Positions 28,061 through 37,043 of a stretch of 64,000 nucleotides of DNA are shown here, piece after piece. A model generated the notes under the pieces. The model had not been told where the DNA came from. It saw only the letters and a program-made list of their open reading frames with translations, and searched no databases. Location: assembly GCF_026278245.1 (NCBI RefSeq), contig NZ_CP111079.1, positions 3,164,501 to 3,228,500 on the forward strand, written 5' to 3'. The position numbers and the translations under genes were made by a program. This stretch comes from Pontibacter kalidii (GTDB lineage: Bacteria > Bacteroidota > Bacteroidia > Cytophagales > Hymenobacteraceae). The number at the start of each line of letters is the position of its first letter. Positions within the stretch are counted from its first letter, which is position 1.

Positions 28061-29260
28061 TTATTCATCCAGGAAACACAAGGCAACAAAAGCCATCAGG
28101 CCCACCCCGATTTCCAGCGCATCTTCATCCAGATCAAATGTGGGGGTATGCAAAGAGGAGGTGATCCCCTTGACATCATTACCCACTCCTAGCATGTAAA
28201 AGCAGGCGTCCGCCTGATGGGAGTAATAAGCAAAGTCCTCCGCGGCCATCCAGATGTCAATGTCTTCTACATGCTCCTGCCCGAGGTATTGGGCTGCACA
28301 CTCCCGGAACCTTGCGGTGGTTTTTTCTTCGTTGATGAGAAAGGGATAGCCGTGCAGTATCTTAAAATCGCAGGTCGCCCCCATACTTTCAGCAATCCCC
28401 TCCGCCATTTTCTTCATGCGCCCGTGGGCCTCTCTGCGCCATGACTCGTCCATGGTGCGGAAGGTGCCTTCGATGTAGACCTCATCCGGGATAATGTTGG
28501 TAGCTCCGTTCGCGATGACTTTGCCAAAAGAAAGCACAGTAGGCGTTTTGGGGTTGGCTGCCCTGCTCACGATCTGCTGCAAACTTAGAATAATCTGCGA
28601 GGCGATCACGATCGGGTCTATGTTCTGCTGCGGCTGCGCTCCATGGCCCCCCTTCCCTGTAATGGTGATGTAAAGCTCATCGCTGGAGGCCATGAACTTC
28701 CCTGGCCGTACCCCTACTTTCCCGGCAGGAAGGGAGGGCATCACATGTTGCCCGAGCACGGCCATGGGCTTGGGTGACCCCAGCACCCCCTCCTTGATCA
28801 TTTGGGCTGCCCCACCCGGGATCTTTTCCTCGGCTGGCTGAAAAATCAGTTTGACAGTGCCCCCAAATTCCGAGCGGAGCTGCTGCAGAATGGCTGCTAC
28901 CCCCAGTAAGGAAGAAGTATGCGCGTCGTGCCCGCAGGCATGCATCACGCCAACCTGTTTAGACCTGTACGGCACCTCATTCGCTTCCTTGATAGGCAGG
29001 GCATCCATGTCAGCCCGTAAGGCGATCACGGCATCCGAAGGCTTCTCTCCTTTGATTAGCCCTACCACCCCGGTGTTTGCCATGGGGCTCCACGGCACCC
29101 CCAGCTTATCCAGCGTAGCTTTGACAAAAGCCGAGGTGTTGTACTCCTCAAAAGACAGCTCCGGATTAGCGTGAAGGTGACGCCGGTAACCTACCACCTC
29201 CGGGTGTACCTGCCTGGCCAGCTCCTGAATTTTTTCCTTTAGCATGCTTCGGTCACTCAT
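28061..29260 (-). CDS. M20 family amidohydrolase (aminoacylase/hippurate hydrolase type)
   Basis: A 399-residue cytoplasmic zinc peptidase-like enzyme. Metal and catalytic motifs are clear: MHACGHDAHTSSLLG (about residues 106-120), FQPAEEKIPGGAAQMI (about 139-154, with the Glu-Glu pair), LGQHVMPSLPAGKVG and TGKGGHGAQPQQNIDPIV. The length and absence of a signal fit M20D amidohydrolases, which remove acyl groups from amino acids or amino compounds. It follows the 716-residue secreted protein by 22 bp and is probably co-transcribed with it, so N-deacylation of an imported compound is possible. Confidence 0.9.
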   Translation of the reverse strand: MSDRSMLKEKIQELARQVHPEVVGYRRHLHANPELSFEEYNTSAFVKATLDKLGVPWSPMANTGVVGLIKGEKPSDAVIALRADMDALPIKEANEVPYRSKQVGVMHACGHDAHTSSLLGVAAILQQLRSEFGGTVKLIFQPAEEKIPGGAAQMIKEGVLGSPKPMAVLGQHVMPSLPAGKVGVRPGKFMASSDELYITITGKGGHGAQPQQNIDPIVIASQIILSLQQIVSRAANPKTPTVLSFGKVIANGATNIIPDEVYIEGTFRTMDESWRREAHGRMKKMAEGIAESMGATCDFKILHGYPFLINEEKTTARFRECAAQYLGQEHVEDIDIWMAAEDFAYYSHQADACFYMLGVGNDVKGITSSLHTPTFDLDEDALEIGVGLMAFVALCFLDE

Positions 29261-29282
29261 TTAAAGTATGGCGCTGCTGCGC

Positions 29283-31433
29283 TTAGCGCTTTGCCTGTCC
29301 CTGCGGAGAGGTTAGCATCACATCGATTGCCTTCTGGGCTTCTGTCTTAATGGTGGAGTTCTTGGAAATATCCCAGAGGCTTTGCTGTTGCTGCTGCAGG
29401 GCAAGCGTGCTCACAATCCAGCTTTGAGTCCAACCGGTAAGCGTACCCCAGGCACCCCAGCCGGCATCTGCGTTAGAGGCCCAATATTCCCATCGGTTAT
29501 AATCAAAGGCCCTGAACCACGCTCCATCCAGATCCTGATGCTGACCGCTGTTCACCTGGATACGTACCAGGAAATCAGCAATCTTATCCACGGCCTTTTT
29601 ATACTTGGCATCGCCTGTGGCTGCCGCGGCCTCATTCAGGGCAAAGAAGGCAAAGTTCGTGGTGTAGAGCATGTCAGCCACCGGGTCACCGTTTACGGCA
29701 ATAAGCGGCGCTTCGTGCTTGCCATAGTCTGCGTTCGACTTGGTGGCACCAAACATACCATCCCCGGCAGCCCCCAGTTCTTCCCGGATGGCTCCGCTCT
29801 CATCCATGTTCTCCAGCAGACTGCCTGCAATCATGTCCAGCCACTGCCTGTGCTGCGGCGTATCCTCTACCCGCACCAGCCACGCCAGCGGCAGTACCAT
29901 TCTGGCTCTTTCCTGCTGAATGCCGTTGGTCCATTTCCAGTTCGGGTATTTCTCCATGGTGATGGCTATGGCTTTTTTAGACTGCTCCAGGAAGGGGCGG
30001 TGGCCCGTTTTATCATACAGCCAGAGGTAGCAGGCCCACATCCAGGCTTCAAAGTGCGGGTGCGGATACACCAGATCGTTCTGCTGGATAGCTTCCAGGC
30101 CGGCTTTAATCACGTTGGCGTCCTCCAGGCGCTCTCCCCGGAAACCGTTTTTCCCTGAAGTGCGGAAGTTGGCGATGATGGCCTCTGCGATGAACTTATC
30201 CCAATCACTTTGATTTAAGCGAGCGGAGGCCCCTAAAGCACCTAATATAACGCGTGCATTATCATCTCCATAGTACACGTGCGGGTGCGTGGTACTCCAG
30301 CCCACCAGGCCATAGCTGGCAGATTTCGGATCATTACGGTTACCTGCCCTTAAATTTGAGCCCTCGAAGATATAGTCCAGCAGATTTGCCGCCACCTGCT
30401 TATGGTTGGCAGACGAATCCCCCAACACGCTCAGCGCATAGGCCACTTCGGCGTTACAATCTGCCCGCATCCAGTACCGGTAGATCTGGGAACCATCGGC
30501 CTGTATCCGGGACAAGTGCCCTTCCAGCACACCCAAAGACCCGTCACCCACCGGCAAGCTATGATCCAGCGGAGGCCCTGCTACATCAGTGCCATCCCCC
30601 TGTCTTTCCAGGAAAAGGCTCTCCCAGGAAGGATGCACGAAAAAGCGGCCTTTGTAAAACCAATCTATACCCTTCTTAATGGCCTGCTGGTAGTCTTGAG
30701 AAGAAAGAGTCTCTTTTTTGGCGTGCATGGGTGCCACATGCAGGGGCCAGTTTTTGAATTCCCACTTCACCGCAGGGGACAGGTAGCTGAAGATATGTTC
30801 CCACACCGGTCGTACATGGTCCAAGGGACCGAACCGGGAGGTTAGCGCATTGCTCAGGCGGGTGGTAGCCACCAGATAGCGGTCCTGCTGGTAGAGGAAC
30901 GGATCATGCTTTACATCATCAATCCCATACTGGGCATTGTCAAACCCCGCCACTTTGGCCACGATCATAAGCGGGTTAGCCGCCGTGGACTTCACCACAT
31001 AGGCGTTGTGGATGCCGATCAGATCCAGTGAATCCACCCCTTTGATCTTACTTGTGGTCACCACAGCCCTTTCGAGCTGCGTTTTAAGAGAGTCCTTTTC
31101 TACCAGCAGGGCAGCTGAGGGTGCTGGATACTCCACAAATACCCGCAGCTTTTTTTTGTTTATCAACTTCTCCACCTCTTTTGGCAGGGACAGGCGCTTA
31201 GTTGGGTACCCATCTGCTATAAAGAGCACATTCCCCCCTTTCTTCGCTGCTTTTACAGCTTCTAGCGGGTTGGCGATAACACGGTACGAGTAGTTGTTTG
31301 CATCCAGGATACTGTTGACATCATTCGCACCGTCAGCGCAGATGATGATATCCGTTTTAATGCTCTGGCTCCGGGCCTCCTTCAGGGAGAGGAACAGGCT
31401 TATCAAAAGCAGGAATAGAATTGATCTTTTCAT
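29283..31433 (-). CDS. Secreted protein with probable alpha/alpha-toroid catalytic region, unknown function
   Basis: A 716-residue protein with a signal peptide (MKRSILFLLLISLFLSLKEA, then RSQ). Residues about 25-130 look like an alternating beta/alpha receiver-like segment (IIICADGANDVNSIL, NVLFIADGYPTKRL). From about 240 onward, regular helix pairs rich in aromatic residues (IDWFYKGRFFVHPSWESLFL, HFEAWMWACYLWLYDKTGHR, FDYNRWEYWASNADAGWGAW) suggest an (alpha/alpha)-barrel, as in some glycosidases and lyases. I do not recognise a named family. It is divergent from beta-propeller 3 and is a candidate glycan-active enzyme in a locus that otherwise lacks one. Confidence 0.6.
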   Translation of the reverse strand: MKRSILFLLLISLFLSLKEARSQSIKTDIIICADGANDVNSILDANNYSYRVIANPLEAVKAAKKGGNVLFIADGYPTKRLSLPKEVEKLINKKKLRVFVEYPAPSAALLVEKDSLKTQLERAVVTTSKIKGVDSLDLIGIHNAYVVKSTAANPLMIVAKVAGFDNAQYGIDDVKHDPFLYQQDRYLVATTRLSNALTSRFGPLDHVRPVWEHIFSYLSPAVKWEFKNWPLHVAPMHAKKETLSSQDYQQAIKKGIDWFYKGRFFVHPSWESLFLERQGDGTDVAGPPLDHSLPVGDGSLGVLEGHLSRIQADGSQIYRYWMRADCNAEVAYALSVLGDSSANHKQVAANLLDYIFEGSNLRAGNRNDPKSASYGLVGWSTTHPHVYYGDDNARVILGALGASARLNQSDWDKFIAEAIIANFRTSGKNGFRGERLEDANVIKAGLEAIQQNDLVYPHPHFEAWMWACYLWLYDKTGHRPFLEQSKKAIAITMEKYPNWKWTNGIQQERARMVLPLAWLVRVEDTPQHRQWLDMIAGSLLENMDESGAIREELGAAGDGMFGATKSNADYGKHEAPLIAVNGDPVADMLYTTNFAFFALNEAAAATGDAKYKKAVDKIADFLVRIQVNSGQHQDLDGAWFRAFDYNRWEYWASNADAGWGAWGTLTGWTQSWIVSTLALQQQQQSLWDISKNSTIKTEAQKAIDVMLTSPQGQAKR

Positions 31434-31889
31434 TATAGATATACTAAGGTGAAATAGGTTCTGAAGTATGGCACTAATGAGAAAAGCTTTTCTTTTATTC
31501 CTGCTTTGCTGCTTCCTCTACCTTCCTACTTTCCCAAAGCCGATCTAAAATCTTTGCTTATTTGTAATGAATAATAGAACAAAAAAACTGTTAAAGCAAA
31601 TATTTATTAAAATATATTAAAAAGGTTATCTACCTATTAAAATTTATAACTATATTAGATAGAGGTTAGCTCCAATTCATGGCATCTTACCTTTATAGAA
31701 AATCAATAGTATTGTCCGCAATTCTTCGCTCTGGCGTATGGGCAAAGCCACAACTGGCTACAGGAGCTCCTGTGAATCCGAAGCAAAGTATAAATTGATC
31801 GTACTGGCCGTTCAGCAGCGGCTGTTTATAGGTGGGCAGGCTTCCCCTACTTCCTCGTTCCTTAGGCTAAAACTAAACCATATACTTCT
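31434..31889. promoter_or_regulatory. Divergent promoter region between the 716-residue protein gene and beta-propeller 3
   Basis: This 456-bp gap separates divergent genes. It contains a strongly AT-rich core (about 31560-31670) made of AAATAT/TATTAA-like runs and AAGTATA words near both ends. No open reading frame is credible. Both promoters and a shared regulator site probably lie here. Confidence 0.4.
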
Positions 31890-33866
31890 ATGATTCAGAA
31901 ACTCTACCTCGCCTTGCTTATGCTGCTCCTTAGCTGGGGAGCCCATGCGCAGGAAAAAGGCACTTTTAAGAACCTGGGCCCACAGCTGCACTCGGCTACC
32001 CTGCAGGGCTCTGCCTTTGTTGAAGGCAAAAACGGCAAAACCTATGTGTACAGCGTGGTCAGGGGCAGGCCAGCCCATTTATTTGGCTATGATTTAGCCA
32101 CTAACGAGCTTGTTGCTGACCTGGAGTTGGAGAACACCGACGGCTCCTGGGCCATTGTTGCCTCTACCGACGGCTTGCTCTACGTGTCAAGCGCCCAAGG
32201 CTACCTGTTTAAACATATGCCTGGTACGCAGGAAATCGAAAATCTGGGGATCGTGCTGGAGGGAGAAAAGCTGGTTTGGGACGTGGTAGCAGGAAAGAAC
32301 GGGGAAATATATGGTGGCACTTACCCCGGCTGCAGGATTTTCCGCTATCACCCGAAAGACGGCTTTAGTGACGTGAGCCAGGGGCCGGTGGTCGAGAACC
32401 AGCAGTATGCCCAGTTCCTGGCCTATGACAAGAAAACAGATAAGTTATTCGTGGCCGTTTACATTGGGGCCAATGTCGTGGAGATTGATCTGAAAACAGG
32501 CAAGAAAAGAGAATTCCTTCCAGAGCATTATCAAAAGAACGGCTCCATCTATAACCTGAAGCTGGTGAAGGCCAAAACCGGCACCAAGCTCTTGGTGTGG
32601 CTAAATAACAAGGGCGTGGGCAGGGAAGCCTTGGTCTTCGACGCTAAAACAGGTAAATTGGAGGAAACACTGGGCACGATGGAGGTCAGGACCTTGCTGA
32701 AAGCCGAAAAAATCCCTACTGTTTACTATACCGTAGACACCAACCTATACAGCAGTGAGCTAACTGCGAGCGCTTATGCAGCCTCCGAGCACCTGCTGAG
32801 TTTCAAGGGCAAAACCAAGGCAGCCCGCTGGAACAAAAATAACGAAGTGGAGCTATTTACCACCGAAGGCCAGCTGGTGAAGTATAACCCCGCAACGAGA
32901 AAATCCTCCACCGTCACCCTGAACATCCCGAAGCAACCCATCGATATCCAAAGCATCTTCTATGGTCCGGACGACAGGGTATGGCTGAGCGGGTACCTGG
33001 CCGGCGGCAATGCCGCCTATGACCCCAAATCCGGCAAGACAGTGGAATATTCTGGTTTGATACAGTCGGAGGGAATGGCGAAACAGGGGGATGATCTATA
33101 CTTTGGCATTTACCCCGCTGCGCAGCTTTATAAGTATGACACCAAACGCGCCTGGGACGTGAGCCAGAATAACCCACGGCTTATCAAGCAGCTAGAGGGG
33201 CAATCCAGACCCTTTGCCATCCTAAGCGTTGATTCGCTCAGGAAAGTATACTTTGGCACTGTTCCCAATTATGGGGTATTGGGTGGCGCGATCGCAGAGT
33301 ATGATTCCGAGACAGACGAGACTCATACTTATACTGATGTTGTAAAGAATCAATCCCCGGTGTGCCTTGCTTTCCTGGACGGCAAGATTTGGGGAGGAAC
33401 CAGTATTTCCGGAGGACTCGGCATCACCCCAACCGAGAAAGAAGGCAAGCTTTTCTGCTGGGACCCGGACAAGCGGGAAACCATCTTCGAAACCACCCCG
33501 ATACCAGGCATTATGGCCGTAACTGCCCTGATCAAAGGTCCTGACAAGAAACTATGGGGCATGGCCGATGGCAACCTTTTTGTCTTTGACCCTGCCTCCA
33601 GGCAGGTTGTAAAGCAAACTAAAGTATACGAGGTGCCGGCCAAACGAACTCATCTCTGGCGAGACGCTTTTCTGGTGACACATCCTTCCGGTAATGTATA
33701 CGGCACAGGCGGCCGAAAATTCTTCTCCGTTGACCCACAAACCATGGAAGTCAATGTTCTTCGCGAAGGACTGGACCTGTTGACGATGGACGGGAGCGGT
33801 GTTTTATACTTCAGGCTCGGAGCCGACCTGTGGAGCTATACGCCCGAGACTGCAATTGCTGAATAG
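31890..33866 (+). CDS. Secreted beta-propeller protein, paralogue 3
   Basis: A 658-residue paralogue of the two propellers on the minus strand. It has a signal peptide (MIQKLYLALLMLLLSWGAHA, then QEKG), followed by TFKNLGPQLHSATLQGSAFV, VRGRPAHLFGY and the shared signature, here TYPGCRIFRYHPKDGFSDV (about residues 149-167). Blade motifs such as DDRVWLSGYLAGGNAAYDP and DKKLWGMADGNLFVFDP follow. It stands alone on the plus strand and is the only propeller not next to the Sus or catabolic genes. No catalytic residues can be assigned. Confidence 0.8.
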   Translation: MIQKLYLALLMLLLSWGAHAQEKGTFKNLGPQLHSATLQGSAFVEGKNGKTYVYSVVRGRPAHLFGYDLATNELVADLELENTDGSWAIVASTDGLLYVSSAQGYLFKHMPGTQEIENLGIVLEGEKLVWDVVAGKNGEIYGGTYPGCRIFRYHPKDGFSDVSQGPVVENQQYAQFLAYDKKTDKLFVAVYIGANVVEIDLKTGKKREFLPEHYQKNGSIYNLKLVKAKTGTKLLVWLNNKGVGREALVFDAKTGKLEETLGTMEVRTLLKAEKIPTVYYTVDTNLYSSELTASAYAASEHLLSFKGKTKAARWNKNNEVELFTTEGQLVKYNPATRKSSTVTLNIPKQPIDIQSIFYGPDDRVWLSGYLAGGNAAYDPKSGKTVEYSGLIQSEGMAKQGDDLYFGIYPAAQLYKYDTKRAWDVSQNNPRLIKQLEGQSRPFAILSVDSLRKVYFGTVPNYGVLGGAIAEYDSETDETHTYTDVVKNQSPVCLAFLDGKIWGGTSISGGLGITPTEKEGKLFCWDPDKRETIFETTPIPGIMAVTALIKGPDKKLWGMADGNLFVFDPASRQVVKQTKVYEVPAKRTHLWRDAFLVTHPSGNVYGTGGRKFFSVDPQTMEVNVLREGLDLLTMDGSGVLYFRLGADLWSYTPETAIAE

Positions 33867-34374
33867 CTTAAAAGTATAAGAGCAGGGGCTGCACTTCTTC
33901 GGACGCCAGGCAGGGCCCGTTCCGATAACCTTTAGCATGAAGGTATGATGCGAAAAGCTTGGAGAAAGCTCCATGACTGAACAACAGGCAGGCGTACGCA
34001 AGACTAAAACGGCTACCATTTTGTATATGCCCATTCTACCTGCAGTCGCCTTGCCCTGAACCGGTCACCATTATTTTGCCTTTGCAGGAAACGGCCTTCA
34101 ATTATAGAATCCTGTTTCTTTCTTTAACGGGCTGATCCCGGAAAGCTAGTTACCGCATATAGCGGAAACCACACTACTGAACAGCAGCAAAAGAAATTGG
34201 ATTATGACCCGGAACCTCATTCTCTGCAGCCGTATTTCGGTCAATGGATTATGACTTTACCTTTCCTCCTGCTGCCTATCCAGAGCGACTTCTTCACTTT
34301 AAAATAGTGACCATTAACATATTAAATAACGGACTCATTAGGATATATAGAAAAAAAAGCTTCATATTGCCCCC
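33867..34374. other. Intergenic region between beta-propeller 3 and the thr leader
   Basis: No gene is supported in these 508 bp. The last 80 bp before the leader peptide are AT-rich and should hold the thr operon promoter. I found no terminator for the propeller gene with a clear stem and U-tract. Confidence 0.35.
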
Positions 34375-34497
34375 ATGCAATCCATGAGCAACAACCTGTT
34401 TTCTACCACTATTATTATTTCCACCGGGATCATTACGATTACCGGGACGACAGGCTATTGCACATGGGGAAAGGAATTTGAAAGTAGTATGAGTTAG
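34375..34497 (+). CDS. thrL: Threonine operon leader peptide
   Basis: A 40-codon frame from ATG 34375 (or ATG 34384) to TAG 34495-34497. The core reads STTIIISTGIITITGTTG, with 8 Thr and 6 Ile codons in the whole peptide. It ends shortly before a strong terminator hairpin and 77 bp before thrA. This is the known arrangement of ribosome-mediated attenuation, in which scarcity of charged Thr-tRNA or Ile-tRNA stalls the ribosome and prevents terminator formation. It resembles the enterobacterial thrL in logic and not in exact sequence. It is too short for routine gene callers. Confidence 0.87.
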   Translation: MQSMSNNLFSTTIIISTGIITITGTTGYCTWGKEFESSMS

Positions 34498-34518
34498 TAT
34501 CTCATAGTCATAACCTAC

Positions 34519-34560
34519 AAAAAGGCCTTCCTCAGAAAATGAGGAAGGCCTTTTTGTTTT
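34519..34560 (+). terminator. thr operon attenuator terminator
   Basis: A perfect 15-bp inverted repeat (34519-34533 and 34541-34555, loop AGAAAAT) is followed by TTTTTG and TTTT. It lies between the Thr/Ile-rich leader and thrA, 14 bp before the thrA start, so it is the transcription attenuator. Confidence 0.9.
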
Positions 34561-34574
34561 AACCCCTGTACAAC

Positions 34575-37025
34575 ATGAAAATCTTAAAATTCGGAGGTAC
34601 TTCGGTTGGCTCAGCGCAATCGATCAGCACATTGGTGCAACTAGTCAAAGAGCAACAGCAGAAAGATGAGGCGGTGGCCTTGGTCTGTTCGGCCATGAGC
34701 GGGGTGACCAATACCCTCTTGCAGCTCGTGACAGATGCAGCGGCAGGAAAAGAGTTTGGGACCGGACTGAAAACGATCGAAGACCGCCATTTTGAGCTTG
34801 TGAAGACCCTGCTGGAGGTAAAGCACCAGAACGTGGCCTTGCTGGGCCTCCGGCTATACTTCAACGAGCTAGAAGAACTACTGGCAGGGGTCCATGCGCT
34901 GGGTGAAGCTTCTCCCCGAACCAACGACCGGGTGGTAGCCTATGGCGAAATCCTCTCCAACTACACCATTGCACATGTACTGAAGCAGCATGGAATCAAC
35001 TCGGTTTTTGCTGATGCCCGCCAGTTTATTAAAACTGATAGCCATTACGGCAAAGCCGTCGTGAACGAGGCTTTAACCAACCAGCTCGCAAAGACTTTTT
35101 TTGGGCAGCACGCCGGCACCGTTCCCGTGATCACAGGTTTTATCGCCTCTGACCAACACGGCAACACCACTACGCTGGGCCGTGGCGGCTCCGACTATAC
35201 GGCCGCCCTGGTGGGAGCCGCTGTGGGCGCCGACGAAGTACAGATATGGACAGATGTGGATGGCTTTATGACAGCAGATCCGCGGCTGGTAAAAAAGGCT
35301 TTTCCGCTCAAACAGCTGTCTTACAACGAGGCCATTGAGCTTTCCTATTTTGGCGCCAAGGTAGTGCACCCGCCTACCATGCTGCCAGCTATTGCCAAGG
35401 GAATACCCATCGTGGTCAGAAACACCTTTAATCCTTCCTTTGCTGGAACAGCCATCGGCCCTAAAGCCTCTGTGAATGGCTCCCTGGTGAAAGGCATCAC
35501 CTCTATACCTGCTGTCAGTTTACTCACGGTACAGGGTGGCGGCATGGTCGGGTATAAAGGATTTAGTGGTCGCTTGTTCACGGCCTTGGCCCAGGCAGGC
35601 GTAAACGTAATTTTGATCACGCAGGCTAGTTCTGAGCACAGCATTACGCTTGCCGTGTCGCCAGAGGATGCCCTGACTGCCAGTACCGCCATCGAGGCGG
35701 AATTTGGGTATGAACTACTGACTGGTAAGCTTTCCAAGCCATTGGTAGAGGAAGGATTTAGCGTAATGGCCGTGGTCGGGGAAAACATGAAGCAGGCCAT
35801 TGGGCTGTCGGGCAAGCTTTTCAGCGCGCTGGGGCGGAGCGGTGTCAATATCAATGCCATTGCACAGGGGTCTTCTGAGCTAAATATCTCGGTGGTAGTG
35901 AGCAGCGAAGACCTCTCCAAGGCACTCAACTCTGTGCACGATGCGCTCTTTCTCTCGCCTGTAAAAACGCTGAACGTCTACTGTTGCGGTACCGGCAACA
36001 TCGGCGCCACTCTACTGAAGCAGCTGGAGGAGCACCAGGAACACCTGCAGGCCAGCCGACATTTGAGAATCAACCTGGCAGGGGTTTGCAACAGCAGGCA
36101 GATGCTCTGGAACCGTGACGGCATCAGCCTGAAAAACTGGCAGGATGAGCTCGTGGAAAATGGGGAGCAGGCCAACCTGGAGCGCTTCATGGAGCGGGCG
36201 GTGTCGCTCAATTTGCCCAACTCGGTTTTTATCGACAACACCGGCAGCACCCATGTGGCTGGCACCTACAGGCAATTGTTCGAGCAAAGCTTTTCAGTCG
36301 TGACCTGCAACAAGATCCGCAACTGCGGCACCTTCTCCGACTACTACAAAGACAAGCAGGTGGTGCGCAAGTATGGGGTCGATTATTTCTTTGAGACGAA
36401 CGTGGGCGCGGGGCTGCCAGTTATCAAGACACTCCACGACCTGCTCATCAGCGGAGACCAGGTGCTAAAAATAGAGGCTATCCTTTCCGGTACCATCTCT
36501 TTCATCTTCAACGAGTACAAAGGCGACAAAACCTTTGCCGAGGTGGTAAGGGAGGCCCAACTGAAAGGCTTTACCGAACCAGACCCGCGGGATGACCTCA
36601 GTGGGTTGGACTTCGCCCGGAAAATGCTCATCCTGGCCCGCGAAACAGGTTTACCGGTGGAGCTGCAGGATGTGCAGATACAGCCCATTCTTCCGGAAAA
36701 CTGCATTGCTGCACCTACAGTAGAGGCCTTTTACCAGGAGCTGGAAAACTCTGAGCCATACTTTTCCAGCCTAAAAGAAGAGGCTGCCGCTGCTGGAAAA
36801 GTCCTCCGCTACATTGGTTCACTAGAGGCAGGAAAGATCAAGATAGAAGTAGTCATGGCCGGTCCGGAACACCCCTTCTTCGGCCTTTCCGGCAGCGATA
36901 ATATTATCTCCTTTACCACCGAGCGCTATCGCCTTAACCCGATGGTGATCAAAGGGCCCGGCGCGGGAGCCGAAGTAACTGCCGCCGGTGTGCTGGCAGA
37001 TTTGGTACGGGTAGCAGCTTATTAA
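34575..37025 (+). CDS. thrA: Bifunctional aspartokinase / homoserine dehydrogenase I
   Basis: An 816-residue fusion enzyme, close to the 820 of E. coli ThrA. The kinase half starts MKILKFGGTSVGSAQSI (KFGGTSV is the phosphate loop) and has GRGGSDYTAALVGAAVGADE (about residues 207-226). Two ACT regulatory segments follow (about 310-460, for example ALAQAGVNVILITQASSEHS and ALGRSGVNINAIAQGSSELN). The dehydrogenase half starts at VYCCGTGNIGATLLKQLEEH (about 464) and contains EAILSGTISFIFNEYKGD and FTEPDPRDDLSGLDFARKM. It catalyses the first and third steps of threonine synthesis in the cytoplasm and is normally feedback-inhibited by threonine. First gene of thrABC, controlled by the attenuator. 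Confidence 0.97.
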   Translation: MKILKFGGTSVGSAQSISTLVQLVKEQQQKDEAVALVCSAMSGVTNTLLQLVTDAAAGKEFGTGLKTIEDRHFELVKTLLEVKHQNVALLGLRLYFNELEELLAGVHALGEASPRTNDRVVAYGEILSNYTIAHVLKQHGINSVFADARQFIKTDSHYGKAVVNEALTNQLAKTFFGQHAGTVPVITGFIASDQHGNTTTLGRGGSDYTAALVGAAVGADEVQIWTDVDGFMTADPRLVKKAFPLKQLSYNEAIELSYFGAKVVHPPTMLPAIAKGIPIVVRNTFNPSFAGTAIGPKASVNGSLVKGITSIPAVSLLTVQGGGMVGYKGFSGRLFTALAQAGVNVILITQASSEHSITLAVSPEDALTASTAIEAEFGYELLTGKLSKPLVEEGFSVMAVVGENMKQAIGLSGKLFSALGRSGVNINAIAQGSSELNISVVVSSEDLSKALNSVHDALFLSPVKTLNVYCCGTGNIGATLLKQLEEHQEHLQASRHLRINLAGVCNSRQMLWNRDGISLKNWQDELVENGEQANLERFMERAVSLNLPNSVFIDNTGSTHVAGTYRQLFEQSFSVVTCNKIRNCGTFSDYYKDKQVVRKYGVDYFFETNVGAGLPVIKTLHDLLISGDQVLKIEAILSGTISFIFNEYKGDKTFAEVVREAQLKGFTEPDPRDDLSGLDFARKMLILARETGLPVELQDVQIQPILPENCIAAPTVEAFYQELENSEPYFSSLKEEAAAAGKVLRYIGSLEAGKIKIEVVMAGPEHPFFGLSGSDNIISFTTERYRLNPMVIKGPGAGAEVTAAGVLADLVRVAAY

Positions 37026-37043
37026 CTAAAAAGGTAATCATTT

